Positions 6,601 through 13,215 of a DNA stretch of 30,523 nt are shown here, piece by piece. Within the stretch, counting starts at the first letter, position 1. Every line of letters starts with the position of its first letter. A program made the position numbers and the translations under genes. The stretch is from an uncultured Clostridia bacterium (GTDB lineage Bacteria; Bacillota; Clostridia; Christensenellales; Borkfalkiaceae): the NCBI GenBank assembly GCA_937912025.1, contig CALDOZ010000020.1, positions 1 through 30,523 of the forward strand, in the 5' to 3' direction. The notes under the pieces were generated by a model. That model saw nothing but the letters and a program-made list of their open reading frames with translations, ran no database searches and was not told the DNA's origin.

Positions 6601-7909
6601 TTTATCAACAAACCCACGCAATCTTATTTTAGTTGCAAATTTTGAAGATTGGACTGTGTATACTTCTATCGATGAAACTCCTTGGAACGTCGATAATGGC
6701 AAATACATAATAGACTGGTCAAATGAAACAAATTTAGACGTATCTAGCCACACAAATAGAGGCGTGAACGATAATCGATACGATAATATTGATATTTGCA
6801 ATGGTAGTAGTGAAGTTATTTTTATTGGTGAAGCTAATAAAGAGTTTACTAATTTTAACATGCATTTAGTAGGGTTTGAAAGTGGTCAACAAGTAATTGT
6901 ACGTTTTGTAGATTTTAAATTTAGAACTGTTAGTTCTCAAGCAATAGGAAATTGGCCTAGCAATTTAGGGCATCTTATTATAGACGTTGTTGGTCAATGC
7001 TCAATAGCGTCTGACCTTGTAGGAGGTAACGTTATAACTAATTTTGAACAATTAACGTTTACTGGTTCTGGAGATATAACTATTACTGCGGGTAATGGAC
7101 ATAATGCATCTGCCGCAGGTGACAATGGTGGTCACGGTGGTATTGCAATTCAAGTTGAAACACTTACTATTGATATGACAGGTAATCTAACTGCTATTGG
7201 TGGTAGTGGTGGAAACGGCGCAGCAGGTACAACTGGAACTGATTATTCTGGAAGTACTGCTGGCACGGGCGAAAATGGTGCAAATGGTGGTACTGGTGGT
7301 ACTGGTGGATGCGGCGGTAACGGCACGGTGGCTATCATTGCAACCACAATTAATGCAAAGACTCCATTTACATGCTATTCAGGTAATGGCGGAAACGGTG
7401 GCGCAGGTGGAACTGGTGGACAAGGACAAAATGGCGGGCATGGTTCTAACGGAAGTGGAATATTTTTAGCAGCAAACGGTGGAGATGGCGGAACTGGTGG
7501 TGCTGGTGGCACAGGTGGCGCAGGTGGCGCTGGTGGTAACACAACGAATGCTATTAATGCAATTAATATAATTAATCCAGAAAATGTTATTCAGGTAATG
7601 GGTAGTGTTGGTGTTCGTGGTAACGGTGGCGCTGGTGGCTGTGGTGGTCGCGGTGGAAACGGCGGAAATGCCAATGGAGGCATCGGAGATGCAGGACAAG
7701 CTGGAAACGGCGGCGCAGGTGGCGCAGGCGGTGTTGGTTATATAGGTGGAAACGGCGGAACTGGTGGTCGCGGTGGAAACAAGGGTACAACTAATTATAA
7801 TTCAAAATATTATGCTTATGGTGGTGCTGGTGGTGCTGGCGGTGTTGGCGATGTTCAAAATGGACAAGCTGGTGCTAAAGGTGTTGATGGCGGTGACCAT
7901 GGCAGTTGA
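3689..7909 (+). CDS. MACPF (perforin-like) lipoprotein with InlB repeats and glycine-rich C-terminus
   Basis: A 1406-residue exported protein. Residues 1-27 are a lipoprotein signal (basic start, hydrophobic core, MSGC with C27 as lipid site). About 38-115 resembles a fibronectin-III-like domain; about 125-450 is the MACPF domain, with GYGFDV near its start, the signature YGTHF (282-286) followed by GG (293-294), and SLIPLWQLID towards its end. About 450-550 looks Ig/Big-like. Residues 551-985 hold six Listeria-Bacteroides (InlB/Flg_new) repeats ending in YAKW-type motifs. About 986-1130 is probably beta-rich, and 1132-1406 is very Gly-rich (GGAGGTGG-type tracts broken by short non-Gly segments). 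MACPF proteins oligomerise and insert beta-hairpins into membranes; the flanking domains suggest surface display and target binding. AAGGAG lies 7 nt before the ATG. The gene is single, under an Xre-type operator/promoter, and closed by a strong terminator. Whether it attacks bacteria or host cells, or is only an adhesin, is not visible. Confidence 0.88.
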   Translation: MKKRLTKILTALFTVLTSLSMLFMSGCQLLGQSVTEPKTLSAPTNVRVESGSLCWNPVEYASSYTVSIDNKEYSVNDYQYPLTSVRDGEHVFKVKANGDGILYASSAWSESLTETLVEGGKSDQGYYGQFDELTKNESFLGYGFDVINSSVFSDKYVKTSFPIFNNEKLMEQRLLKVDSKQSYIEEIKSSSMETFMEEWNASAHVNTKWGGKRVGGSVEVEAKYSGGVENAKSKYFHSISIYNQKFYIVMQSDINTYKEIVNDSFKADLYSDMTPAELFDKYGTHFITSAVMGGKINSYYLYSSQSEKSYHDVSAQVSTEVRVYKTGVDVDVSGGYRQKAQEENIHIENMLEVIGGDDFGMLSDQDISKNYLEWEKSLDNHASLMGIKDTSSLIPLWQLIDSSLDTRTYTWTDVNGQLQTGSRSQQLQAYFEKYGIEAYNSLMEAADLPEIIVPTGIDNVRVNNTVADYKNEYVVYAGASNDISFNVTPENAVGFTKTASLSENTDLASIDNQNGLALIVSPNCEHDTIFNVVLSAGSVRKTIKVRVIKQYSVIFKSNGGSEVEPMLDVEHGTQIEEPTTTREGYVFKGWFTTNNFVEGTDYKFGEDPVINDLTLYAKWEVYYPEITFVHNVQGSTLLKDKVRYGNSYARPTTPKLTGYVFDNFYQDSEMLIPFDFTTEIKTPTNIYVKWTPKTYTVSFVTGSESVIAPQQVTYKNKAQEPIEPIKQGYTFMGWYLNSACTGALFDFNNDLVLDNTTLYARWGEDPITIVFEVNGGNSIDEVSILKGQSLGANLKTPTRDYYTFDGWYLSNEFIANEKVYSNTTFNENEVLYAKWTKNIYTITYSVDGAEVSGNYTKTYSIGDEIALPIAEKDYYTFSRWYIDESLTTAVNVTTLSQSPQNITLYAKFEAIEYTIQFIVENGSLNGNNNVVYTVENANQIQMPTATHAQYPDYIKFNNWVEQDNSSIFVNDLSTNPRNLILVANFEDWTVYTSIDETPWNVDNGKYIIDWSNETNLDVSSHTNRGVNDNRYDNIDICNGSSEVIFIGEANKEFTNFNMHLVGFESGQQVIVRFVDFKFRTVSSQAIGNWPSNLGHLIIDVVGQCSIASDLVGGNVITNFEQLTFTGSGDITITAGNGHNASAAGDNGGHGGIAIQVETLTIDMTGNLTAIGGSGGNGAAGTTGTDYSGSTAGTGENGANGGTGGTGGCGGNGTVAIIATTINAKTPFTCYSGNGGNGGAGGTGGQGQNGGHGSNGSGIFLAANGGDGGTGGAGGTGGAGGAGGNTTNAINAINIINPENVIQVMGSVGVRGNGGAGGCGGRGGNGGNANGGIGDAGQAGNGGAGGAGGVGYIGGNGGTGGRGGNKGTTNYNSKYYAYGGAGGAGGVGDVQNGQAGAKGVDGGDHGS
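5339..6643 (+). repeat. Six tandem InlB/Flg_new repeats within the MACPF protein
   Basis: Protein-level repeats of about 72 residues (protein 551-985). Each opens with a YxIxF-like strand, has GYxFxGWY in the middle and ends LYAKW or a variant. The repeats have diverged at the DNA level, so this is an old expansion. The last two are the most degenerate (GW becomes RW and NW; the ends are YAKF and VANF). Confidence 0.85.
7082..7906 (+). repeat. Glycine-rich low-complexity C-terminal coding tract
   Basis: Dense GGT/GGC/GGA codons, locally much more GC-rich than the surroundings. Gly-rich blocks alternate with short segments such as VETLTIDMTG and INAINIINPENVIQVMG. The periodicity would suit a polyglycine-II bundle or Gly-rich solenoid. 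It is also a site prone to replication slippage; open frames on the other strand here are composition artefacts. Confidence 0.8.
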
Positions 7910-7933
7910 TAATTACTGTTGTATAATGTGTCT

Positions 7934-7965
7934 AAAAACGGGTGGGAAAGTTCTCACCCGTTTTT
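7934..7965 (+). terminator. Terminator of the MACPF gene
   Basis: AAAAACGGGTG (7934-7944) pairs with CACCCGTTTTT (7955-7965), with further inner pairs and a short AAGT-type loop, 24 nt after the stop codon. Confidence 0.9.
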
Positions 7966-8022
7966 GTCTTTTGTGAAAAAATGGTAAAAAAATAATATAA
8001 AACGTCAAGAATAAAAAATATC

Positions 8023-8051
8023 TTTACAAAATTGAGTTTTTAATATACAAT
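8023..8051 (+). promoter_or_regulatory. Sigma-A promoter of the frr operon
   Basis: TTTACA (8023-8028), 17-nt spacer, TACAAT (8046-8051); start about 8058. This gives frr its own promoter after the MACPF terminator, with a leader of about 70 nt. Confidence 0.75.
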
Positions 8052-8070
8052 ATGTATTAGAAAGTAAATT

Positions 8071-8097
8071 GCGCGTGCGCGTTACGGGTGCGCGCTC
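8071..8097 (+). promoter_or_regulatory. GC-rich hairpin in the frr leader
   Basis: A 27-nt alternating GC block stands out in AT-rich sequence. GCGCG (8071-8075) can pair with CGCGC (8091-8095), extended by wobble pairs. There is no T tract, so it is more likely an mRNA structure than a terminator; function unknown. Confidence 0.4.
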
Positions 8098-8128
8098 TAA
8101 AATTAAACGTAATTTAAGGAGTTGTATT

Positions 8129-8701
8129 ATGATTGAACAAGAAGAATTAGAAATGATGATGCTCGACTGTGAAGAAAGAATGGAAAAATCTCTTGACGTT
8201 TTAAAGTCTGACGTGTTGCAAATCCGTACGGGTAGAGCAAACCCGCGTATTTTAGATAAAATTCAAGTAGAAGCTTACGGCGGAACAAGCCCTATTAACC
8301 AACTTGGTAACGTATCTGCGCTTGACGCTCAATGCCTTGTTATTAACCCTTGGGATAAGTCTTTACTTAAAAACATCGAAAAAGCAATACTCGTTTCAAA
8401 CATTGGTATTACGCCTACTAACGACGGTGAAAGAATTCGTCTTGTTTTCCCAATGATGACTGACGAGCGCCGTCGCGAACTTGTTAAACAAGTTAAAAAG
8501 ATGGGTGAAGACGGTAAAGTTGCTATTCGTAACATTCGCCGTGACGTTCTTGATTCTTTCAAAAAACTCAATAAAGCTAAAGATATTACAGACGATATGT
8601 ATTCTGGTTACGAAGCAGACGTTGATAAACTCACTTCTAAAACAATCGAAGCGATAGACAAAGTTATCGGCGACAAAGAAAAGGAACTTTTAACTGTATA
8701 A
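8129..8701 (+). CDS. frr: Ribosome recycling factor
   Basis: A 190-residue cytoplasmic factor that, with EF-G, splits the post-termination ribosome. Hallmarks are RTGRANPRIL (about 32-41), PINQLGNVSALDAQCLVINPWD, TNDGERIRLVFP, MTDERRRELVK and VAIRNIRRD. The start chosen has AAGGAG 7 nt upstream and gives the usual family length of about 185; an in-frame TTG at 8069 would add 20 basic residues encoded by the GC-rich leader hairpin and has no ribosome site. The stop overlaps the uppS start by one base (TAATG). The usual upstream neighbours rpsB-tsf-pyrH are absent here. Confidence 0.96.
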   Translation: MIEQEELEMMMLDCEERMEKSLDVLKSDVLQIRTGRANPRILDKIQVEAYGGTSPINQLGNVSALDAQCLVINPWDKSLLKNIEKAILVSNIGITPTNDGERIRLVFPMMTDERRRELVKQVKKMGEDGKVAIRNIRRDVLDSFKKLNKAKDITDDMYSGYEADVDKLTSKTIEAIDKVIGDKEKELLTV

Positions 8702-9384
8702 TGGCTAACGTTCCCACTCATATTGGCTTTATTATGGACGGTAATGGCAGATGGGCAAAACGCCGTGGCGAGCCTAGAAATTTTGGGCACGTCAAGGGGG
8801 CGGACAACGTAGACAACGTTGTTTCGTGGTGTTTTGAAAAAGGTATTAAAGTCGTATCGTTATACGCTTTTTCTACTGAAAACTGGTCGCGTCCTAAAGA
8901 TGAAGTTGATAAAATTTTAAAACTATTAAATAAATTTTTAAAGAAATATATCAAAAAACTTATTTCTAACGAGATACGGCTTGTTATTTCCGGCGACGTT
9001 GACGCTTTGCCTGAAGAACTTGCCGTTCTTTGTCGTGAAAAGCAAAAAGAAACACAAAATTTCACTGAAAAAGTGCTTAATCTTGCAATTAACTACGGCG
9101 GACGTCAAGAACTTGTAAGGGCGGTTAATCTTTTAATTGAAGAAGGTAAAACTGTTGTTACCGAAAAAGATATTTCTTCAAAACTCTACACCGCCGACCT
9201 TCCCGACCTTGACCTTATCGTTAGAACGAGTGGCGAGCAACGACTTAGTAACTTTTTCCCTTATCAAAGCGTGTATTCTGAACTTTATTTTACCGACGCT
9301 TTATGGCCCGATTTTAATAAAGAAGAACTTGAAAAGGCTCTTGAATCTTTCGCAAATAGAAATAGGAGATATGGTAACGTATAA
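8701..9384 (+). CDS. uppS: Undecaprenyl diphosphate synthase (cis-prenyltransferase)
   Basis: Makes the C55 undecaprenyl diphosphate carrier for peptidoglycan and wall polymers from FPP and IPP at the cytoplasmic face of the membrane. The 227-residue sequence opens with HIGFIMDGNGRWAKRR, carrying the catalytic Asp (D13) and the GNGRW diphosphate-binding loop. VVSLYAFSTENWSRP and the C-terminal RTSGEQRLSNFFPYQSVYSE follow, all diagnostic. It is slightly short for the family (about 240-250) but complete at both ends. It overlaps frr and cdsA by 1 nt each (TAATG), implying coupled translation. Confidence 0.96.
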   Translation: MANVPTHIGFIMDGNGRWAKRRGEPRNFGHVKGADNVDNVVSWCFEKGIKVVSLYAFSTENWSRPKDEVDKILKLLNKFLKKYIKKLISNEIRLVISGDVDALPEELAVLCREKQKETQNFTEKVLNLAINYGGRQELVRAVNLLIEEGKTVVTEKDISSKLYTADLPDLDLIVRTSGEQRLSNFFPYQSVYSELYFTDALWPDFNKEELEKALESFANRNRRYGNV

Positions 9385-10235
9385 TGCTAAAAAGAAGTAT
9401 AACGGGCTTTTTTATAGCCTTGGTAACGATAGCGTTTTTTTTGCTTAGAATATTTGTAGATTACCGCATATTCGATATTATGGTTTATCTTATGGCGGTT
9501 GTTGGAACGTATGAAATGGCGCGCGCTTTAGGTGATAGGCTTACGCCTTTTAGAAAATGGGGCGCAATTGGTTTTCCAATTATAGTAATGCCGTTTATAA
9601 CCTTTTTAGTAGATTACGCTTTACACGTTGCGTTACTTTACGTTGCAACTTTCTTTATGCTTTGCATTTTCGACTCTAACGCAGAACGTAACGGAGAAAA
9701 GGGCGCTCTTGAAGGTTTAGCGTTTACCGTGCTTACTATGTTTTATCCTACAATTCCGCTTATTTGTTTGCAACTTTCAAACGGAACTCTTGGAAGTTTA
9801 TCGCTTACGGCGATAATAGCGGTATTTTTAATAGCGCAGTTAACAGACGTTTTCGCATACTTTGTAGGCTCTCTTTTAAAGGGTAAAAAACTTATTCCAA
9901 GCATTAGCCCAAATAAGACGATTAGCGGAGCGATAGGCGGTCTAATAGGTGGCGTTATTGGTAGCGTGCTTGCTTACTTTATTTCCGTTTGGGCGGGCGC
10001 AACGCCGTTTAAAAACGTTCAAATGGAAGCGGTAATAATTTTCCTTGTTTTAACAGGAATTTTGCTTAGTATAGTAAATCAAGTGGGCGACCTTATCGAA
10101 AGTTATATTAAGCGTAAAGTCGGTTTAAAAGATATGGGCAATATTTTTCCAGGTCACGGCGGAATGCTCGATAGAGTTGACGGTTTATCGTTCGTTTCTT
10201 TAATAACTTTTGTTTTGTACTCATTTTTAGTGTAA
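9384..10235 (+). CDS. cdsA: Phosphatidate cytidylyltransferase (CDP-diglyceride synthase)
   Basis: Integral membrane enzyme converting phosphatidic acid and CTP into CDP-diacylglycerol. It has 283 residues with about seven or eight hydrophobic segments. The CDP-alcohol synthase signature is present near the C-terminus: SYIKRKVGLKDMGN, then FPGHGGMLDRVD, including the Lys-Asp and Asp-Arg pairs. ISPNKTISGAIGGLIGG is the other conserved loop. It starts within the uppS stop (TAATG); dxr follows after 19 nt. Confidence 0.95.
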   Translation: MLKRSITGFFIALVTIAFFLLRIFVDYRIFDIMVYLMAVVGTYEMARALGDRLTPFRKWGAIGFPIIVMPFITFLVDYALHVALLYVATFFMLCIFDSNAERNGEKGALEGLAFTVLTMFYPTIPLICLQLSNGTLGSLSLTAIIAVFLIAQLTDVFAYFVGSLLKGKKLIPSISPNKTISGAIGGLIGGVIGSVLAYFISVWAGATPFKNVQMEAVIIFLVLTGILLSIVNQVGDLIESYIKRKVGLKDMGNIFPGHGGMLDRVDGLSFVSLITFVLYSFLV

Positions 10236-10254
10236 AAATAGGATATACTTTATT

Positions 10255-11406
10255 ATGATAAAAATAGCATTGCTTGGTAGTACGGGGTCAATAGGTACGC
10301 AAGTTTTAAACGTTGTTGACCGCTACTCAGATAAATTTCAAATTGTAAGTTTGTCTGCTGGTAGTAACGCTGAACTTTTAGAAAAGCAAATAAATAAATA
10401 TAAACCGCGTATAGCAACTATTGCTGACCCTGCTGGAATTTTTAAAATTAAAGAAATTCCTAAAGGCGTGTCGCTTTATTACGGTGAAAACGCCGTTATG
10501 CACGCCATTACTGAAGACGTTGACGTGGTGTTTGCGTCAATGATGGGTTTTAGTGGACTTTCCGCAGTAAAAACTGCTGTTTCTATGGGTAAAACGGTTG
10601 CTCTTGCAAACAAAGAAACGCTTGTTGCAGGTGGCGAAATTATAATGGATCTTGCTAAAAAAACGGGCAGTAAAATTATCCCCGTTGATAGCGAGCATTC
10701 GGCGCTTTGGCAATGCCTTGATTTTAACGCGGGTAGAGAGTTTAACAAACTTATAATTACGGCAAGTGGTGGCGCGTTTAGGAATAAAACGTTAGACGAA
10801 CTTAGTGGCGTTACGGCAAGCGACGCGCTTAATCATCCAACGTGGAAAATGGGCAAAAAAATAACCATTGACTGCGCAACGATGATGAACAAGGGCTTTG
10901 AAGTTATTGAAGCAATGTGGCTTTTTAACGCGCCTAAAAGTAAAATCGACGTAGTTATTCACCCTCAAAGCATAGTTCATTCTATGGTAGAGTTTAGCGA
11001 CGGCGCTATCTTAGCGCAACTTGGCAGTCCGTCAATGGAACTTCCTATTCAACTTGCTTTAACGTATCCAAATAGATTACCTTTAGGTGACGACAAATTT
11101 AGTTTAGTTGGTAAAAATTTAGAGTTTTACGATATTGATAGAAATAAATACCCTTGCTTTGCACTTTGCGAAAAGGCTATTGAAATGGGTTTTAACTATC
11201 CTTGCACGCTTAGTGGCGCTGACGAAGAAGCGGTAAAACTTTTTATTGAAGGTAAAATTAAATATCTTGAAATTAAAAATTATATCGAGTACGCCTTGTC
11301 GCGCACCGATAAACTTAGCGTAACGTACGATAATCTTGTGTATACCGACGGTATGGCAAGACGTTACGTTCATGAATTGTATAATAAACGGAGTAGTAGT
11401 AAATGA
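10255..11406 (+). CDS. dxr: 1-deoxy-D-xylulose-5-phosphate reductoisomerase
   Basis: NADPH-dependent enzyme of the MEP isoprenoid pathway converting DXP to MEP. The 383-residue length is typical. Visible motifs: N-terminal Rossmann GSTGSIGTQVL (8-18), ANKETLVAGG, the metal-binding VDSEHSALWQCL, ASGGAFR, HPTWKMGKKITIDCATMMNKG (split here between active-site loop and helix), and IHPQSIVHSMVEF. Together with ispE at 23461 and uppS it places two MEP enzymes and a polyprenyl synthase in this window. AGGA lies 11 nt before the ATG, a weak site. The stop overlaps the rseP start (ATGA). Confidence 0.97.
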   Translation: MIKIALLGSTGSIGTQVLNVVDRYSDKFQIVSLSAGSNAELLEKQINKYKPRIATIADPAGIFKIKEIPKGVSLYYGENAVMHAITEDVDVVFASMMGFSGLSAVKTAVSMGKTVALANKETLVAGGEIIMDLAKKTGSKIIPVDSEHSALWQCLDFNAGREFNKLIITASGGAFRNKTLDELSGVTASDALNHPTWKMGKKITIDCATMMNKGFEVIEAMWLFNAPKSKIDVVIHPQSIVHSMVEFSDGAILAQLGSPSMELPIQLALTYPNRLPLGDDKFSLVGKNLEFYDIDRNKYPCFALCEKAIEMGFNYPCTLSGADEEAVKLFIEGKIKYLEIKNYIEYALSRTDKLSVTYDNLVYTDGMARRYVHELYNKRSSSK

Positions 11407-12791
11407 ATTTATTATCAACGGTGGCCGACGTTTTTTCTACGATAGGCTCTGTATTACTTGCCTTGCTCGTTTTAATGGTTATGATAACCGTTCACGAACT
11501 TGGGCATTATATAGCGGGTAAAATTTTAAAATTTAAAATTAATGAGTTTGCAATAGGTATGGGACCTGCTATTTTTAAACGCAAAAATAAAAAAACGGGC
11601 GAAGTTTTTTCAGTTAGAATTTTACCGCTCGGCGGATTTTGCGCTTTTGAAGGGGAAGACGAAGAAGGCGACAGTCCCGACGCTTTCAACAAAAAAGAGC
11701 CTTGGAAAAGAGTTATAGTATTAGTTTCCGGCGCTCTTATGAATTTTGTTTTAGGCGTAATAGTTTTAATGCTTAGCGTTGGAATTTACGGTCAGCAAGC
11801 AGTCCAAACTTATGACATAAAACCGACTGATAGCGCGGTTATTAACGAAAATTCTCTTCATACTGACGACGTTATTTTGAAAATTGACGGTAAAAATATT
11901 TATATGGCAACAGACATTTCCTCGGCGCTTAACGGCAAAAATGAAGGGGATATAGTAAAAGTTACCGTTAAAGACAAATCGGGGCAAACCGTTGTTCGTA
12001 ACGTTGCGTTAAGAAATAATCCAGCGAGTGAAAATTTAACTGACGTCATACCGTCGTATACGGCGCTTGGAATTTCAACGATACAAAAACTAACGCCAAC
12101 AAAATCATCTTTAATTAAAGACGGCGATTATTTACTTAGACTTAACGACGGGCAAACGGATACTGACGGAACGATTATTTATTACCCTGAAGAACTTATT
12201 GACTATGCTAGAAACAAGGTGGAAAAAGGCGAAAACGTAGAGTTTTACGTTCGTCGCGCGGTTGACGGCGAGTATAAGGACGTCTTAATTTCTATACCTA
12301 AAAACGACGATATTTCTAATTGGCCTAGCAAAGTTGTTTTAAATTATTTAGGTATTAGCAAAACACAAACTTATCTTAAATATTCAACGACAACAATCAA
12401 GTTTAATTTCTTTGAAAGTATTGGTAGGGGGTTTGGTTATTCTCTTAACGTAGGCGGTACTATTTTTAGAACGCTTGGCGAACTTTTAACGGGCAAACTT
12501 GGCTTAGAAGCCGTAGGCGGACCTATTACCACCATAACTACAACGTCTGAAAGTATTAGACTTGGCGGACTTCAATATCTACTTGATATCGCTGGTTTTA
12601 TAGGAGTAAACCTTGCCGTGTTTAACTTGCTCCCTATTCCAGCATTAGATGGTAGCCGTAGCGTATTTTGTATTATTGAATGGATACGCAAAAAGCCCGT
12701 TAACCGTAAAATTGAAGGCATTATTCACGCAGTAGGCTTGCTCGTATTATTAGGATTTTCAATTTTAGTAGACGTATTACAACTGTTTTAA
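11403..12791 (+). CDS. rseP: Site-2 intramembrane zinc protease RseP/RasP
   Basis: Intramembrane metalloprotease that cuts anti-sigma factors and other membrane substrates; in Bacillus the orthologue RasP also acts in signal-peptide remnant removal and division. The 462 residues begin with a membrane helix containing the zinc motif HELGH (31-35). LPLGGFCAFEGE follows, then a PDZ-type region at about 130-330 and the third ligand in NLLPIPALDGSR (408-418, D416). It is the last gene of the frr-uppS-cdsA-dxr operon. In many relatives ispG follows; here it does not, and a terminator plus an accessory cassette follow instead. Confidence 0.95.
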   Translation: MNLLSTVADVFSTIGSVLLALLVLMVMITVHELGHYIAGKILKFKINEFAIGMGPAIFKRKNKKTGEVFSVRILPLGGFCAFEGEDEEGDSPDAFNKKEPWKRVIVLVSGALMNFVLGVIVLMLSVGIYGQQAVQTYDIKPTDSAVINENSLHTDDVILKIDGKNIYMATDISSALNGKNEGDIVKVTVKDKSGQTVVRNVALRNNPASENLTDVIPSYTALGISTIQKLTPTKSSLIKDGDYLLRLNDGQTDTDGTIIYYPEELIDYARNKVEKGENVEFYVRRAVDGEYKDVLISIPKNDDISNWPSKVVLNYLGISKTQTYLKYSTTTIKFNFFESIGRGFGYSLNVGGTIFRTLGELLTGKLGLEAVGGPITTITTTSESIRLGGLQYLLDIAGFIGVNLAVFNLLPIPALDGSRSVFCIIEWIRKKPVNRKIEGIIHAVGLLVLLGFSILVDVLQLF

Positions 12792-12829
12792 TATGGTAAA
12801 TTGTCAAACTAAGCGCGCTACTTAGCAAT

Positions 12830-12879
12830 AAATCAATAATAAAATAAAACGCTTTGCGAAAATACCGCAAAGCGTTTTT
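12830..12879. repeat. Left copy of 50-bp exact direct repeat (contains a terminator)
   Basis: Positions 12830-12879 are identical to 13653-13702, 823 bp apart. The unit is an AT-rich lead-in followed by the terminator hairpin. Identity stops abruptly at both edges. Confidence 0.9.
12846..12879. terminator. Bidirectional terminator, rseP operon and xre
   Basis: AAAACGCTTTGCG (12846-12858) pairs with CGCAAAGCGTTTT (12866-12878) around a 7-nt loop, with T runs on both strands. It ends the rseP operon on plus and the small Xre gene on minus. Confidence 0.92.
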
Positions 12880-12894
12880 AAATTAACGTGTAAT

Positions 12895-13107
12895 TTAATC
12901 TTCAAAACATAAAATAAAAGCAGGCGAAACGTCTAAAATTTTGCATAAGTTTGCAAGCGTGTCAAGAGCGGGTAGTTTATCGCCACGCAAATAATACGCT
13001 ATCGTTGGTTGAGAAATACCAAGTTTTTTTGCAAGTTCGGTTTGCGTGTAACCACTTTGTTTTATACTGTCTTGTAATCTTTTTCTTATTTTTTCTATAG
13101 TTATCAT
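12895..13107 (-). CDS. Small Xre/Cro-CI-type repressor
   Basis: A 70-residue single-domain helix-turn-helix protein: RLQDSIKQSGYTQTELAKKLGISQPTIAYYLRGDKLPALDTLANLCKILDVSPAFIL (quoted motifs: YTQTELAKKLGISQPT as HTH, DVSPAFIL as closing helix). It resembles the 3373-3597 repressor in size and layout but not closely in sequence. It is divergent from the membrane/zinc-ribbon gene at 13216, and the intergenic region has a paired operator arrangement with the same 31-bp geometry as the other locus. Its ribosome site is an uninterrupted G7 tract (13116-13122 as C7 on plus) about 8 nt before the ATG. Confidence 0.88.
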   Translation of the reverse strand: MITIEKIRKRLQDSIKQSGYTQTELAKKLGISQPTIAYYLRGDKLPALDTLANLCKILDVSPAFILCFED

Positions 13108-13132
13108 AATTTACACCCCCCCATATAAAATT

Positions 13133-13178
13133 ATGACCAATAGTTATAAAAAATACTTGCATTATACCCATTAGGTAT
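13133..13178. promoter_or_regulatory. Paired operators between the second xre and the membrane/zinc-ribbon gene
   Basis: O2 (13164-13178, ATACCCATTAGGTAT) has perfect 5-bp arms and fills the spacer of the plus promoter. O1 (13133-13147, ATGACCAATAGTTAT) matches it at 11 of 15 positions. Centres are 13140 and 13171, 31 bp apart. A weaker inverted copy may lie at 13180-13194 over the -10. Binding by the Xre protein is inferred. Confidence 0.6.
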
Positions 13179-13186
13179 GATATACT
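13157..13186 (+). promoter_or_regulatory. Extended -10 promoter of the membrane/zinc-ribbon gene
   Basis: TTGCAT (13157-13162), 18-nt spacer ending in TGA, then TATACT (13181-13186). The start would be about 13193, with AAGGAG in the leader before the ATG at 13216. Confidence 0.75.
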
Positions 13187-13215
13187 ATGGTTATAAATTA
13201 ATAAGGAGTGTTATT

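Noticed and set aside
5339..6643. CRISPR or tandem DNA repeat in the InlB region
   Set aside because: Repeats exist only at protein level, with divergent DNA and no spacers; no CRISPR array was seen anywhere in the window.
7197..7976. Open frames on both strands within the Gly-rich tract
   Set aside because: They are low-complexity products of GGT/GGC repeats (Val/Leu- or Thr/Ser-rich), without ribosome sites.
8069..8128. Upstream TTG start for frr adding 20 residues
   Set aside because: It lies in the GC-rich leader hairpin, has no ribosome site and gives a basic extension absent from the family; the ATG at 8129 has AAGGAG.
13177..13215. Earlier in-frame start for the small membrane/zinc-ribbon gene
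   Set aside because: It overlaps the -10 of its own promoter; the ATG at 13216 has a proper ribosome site.
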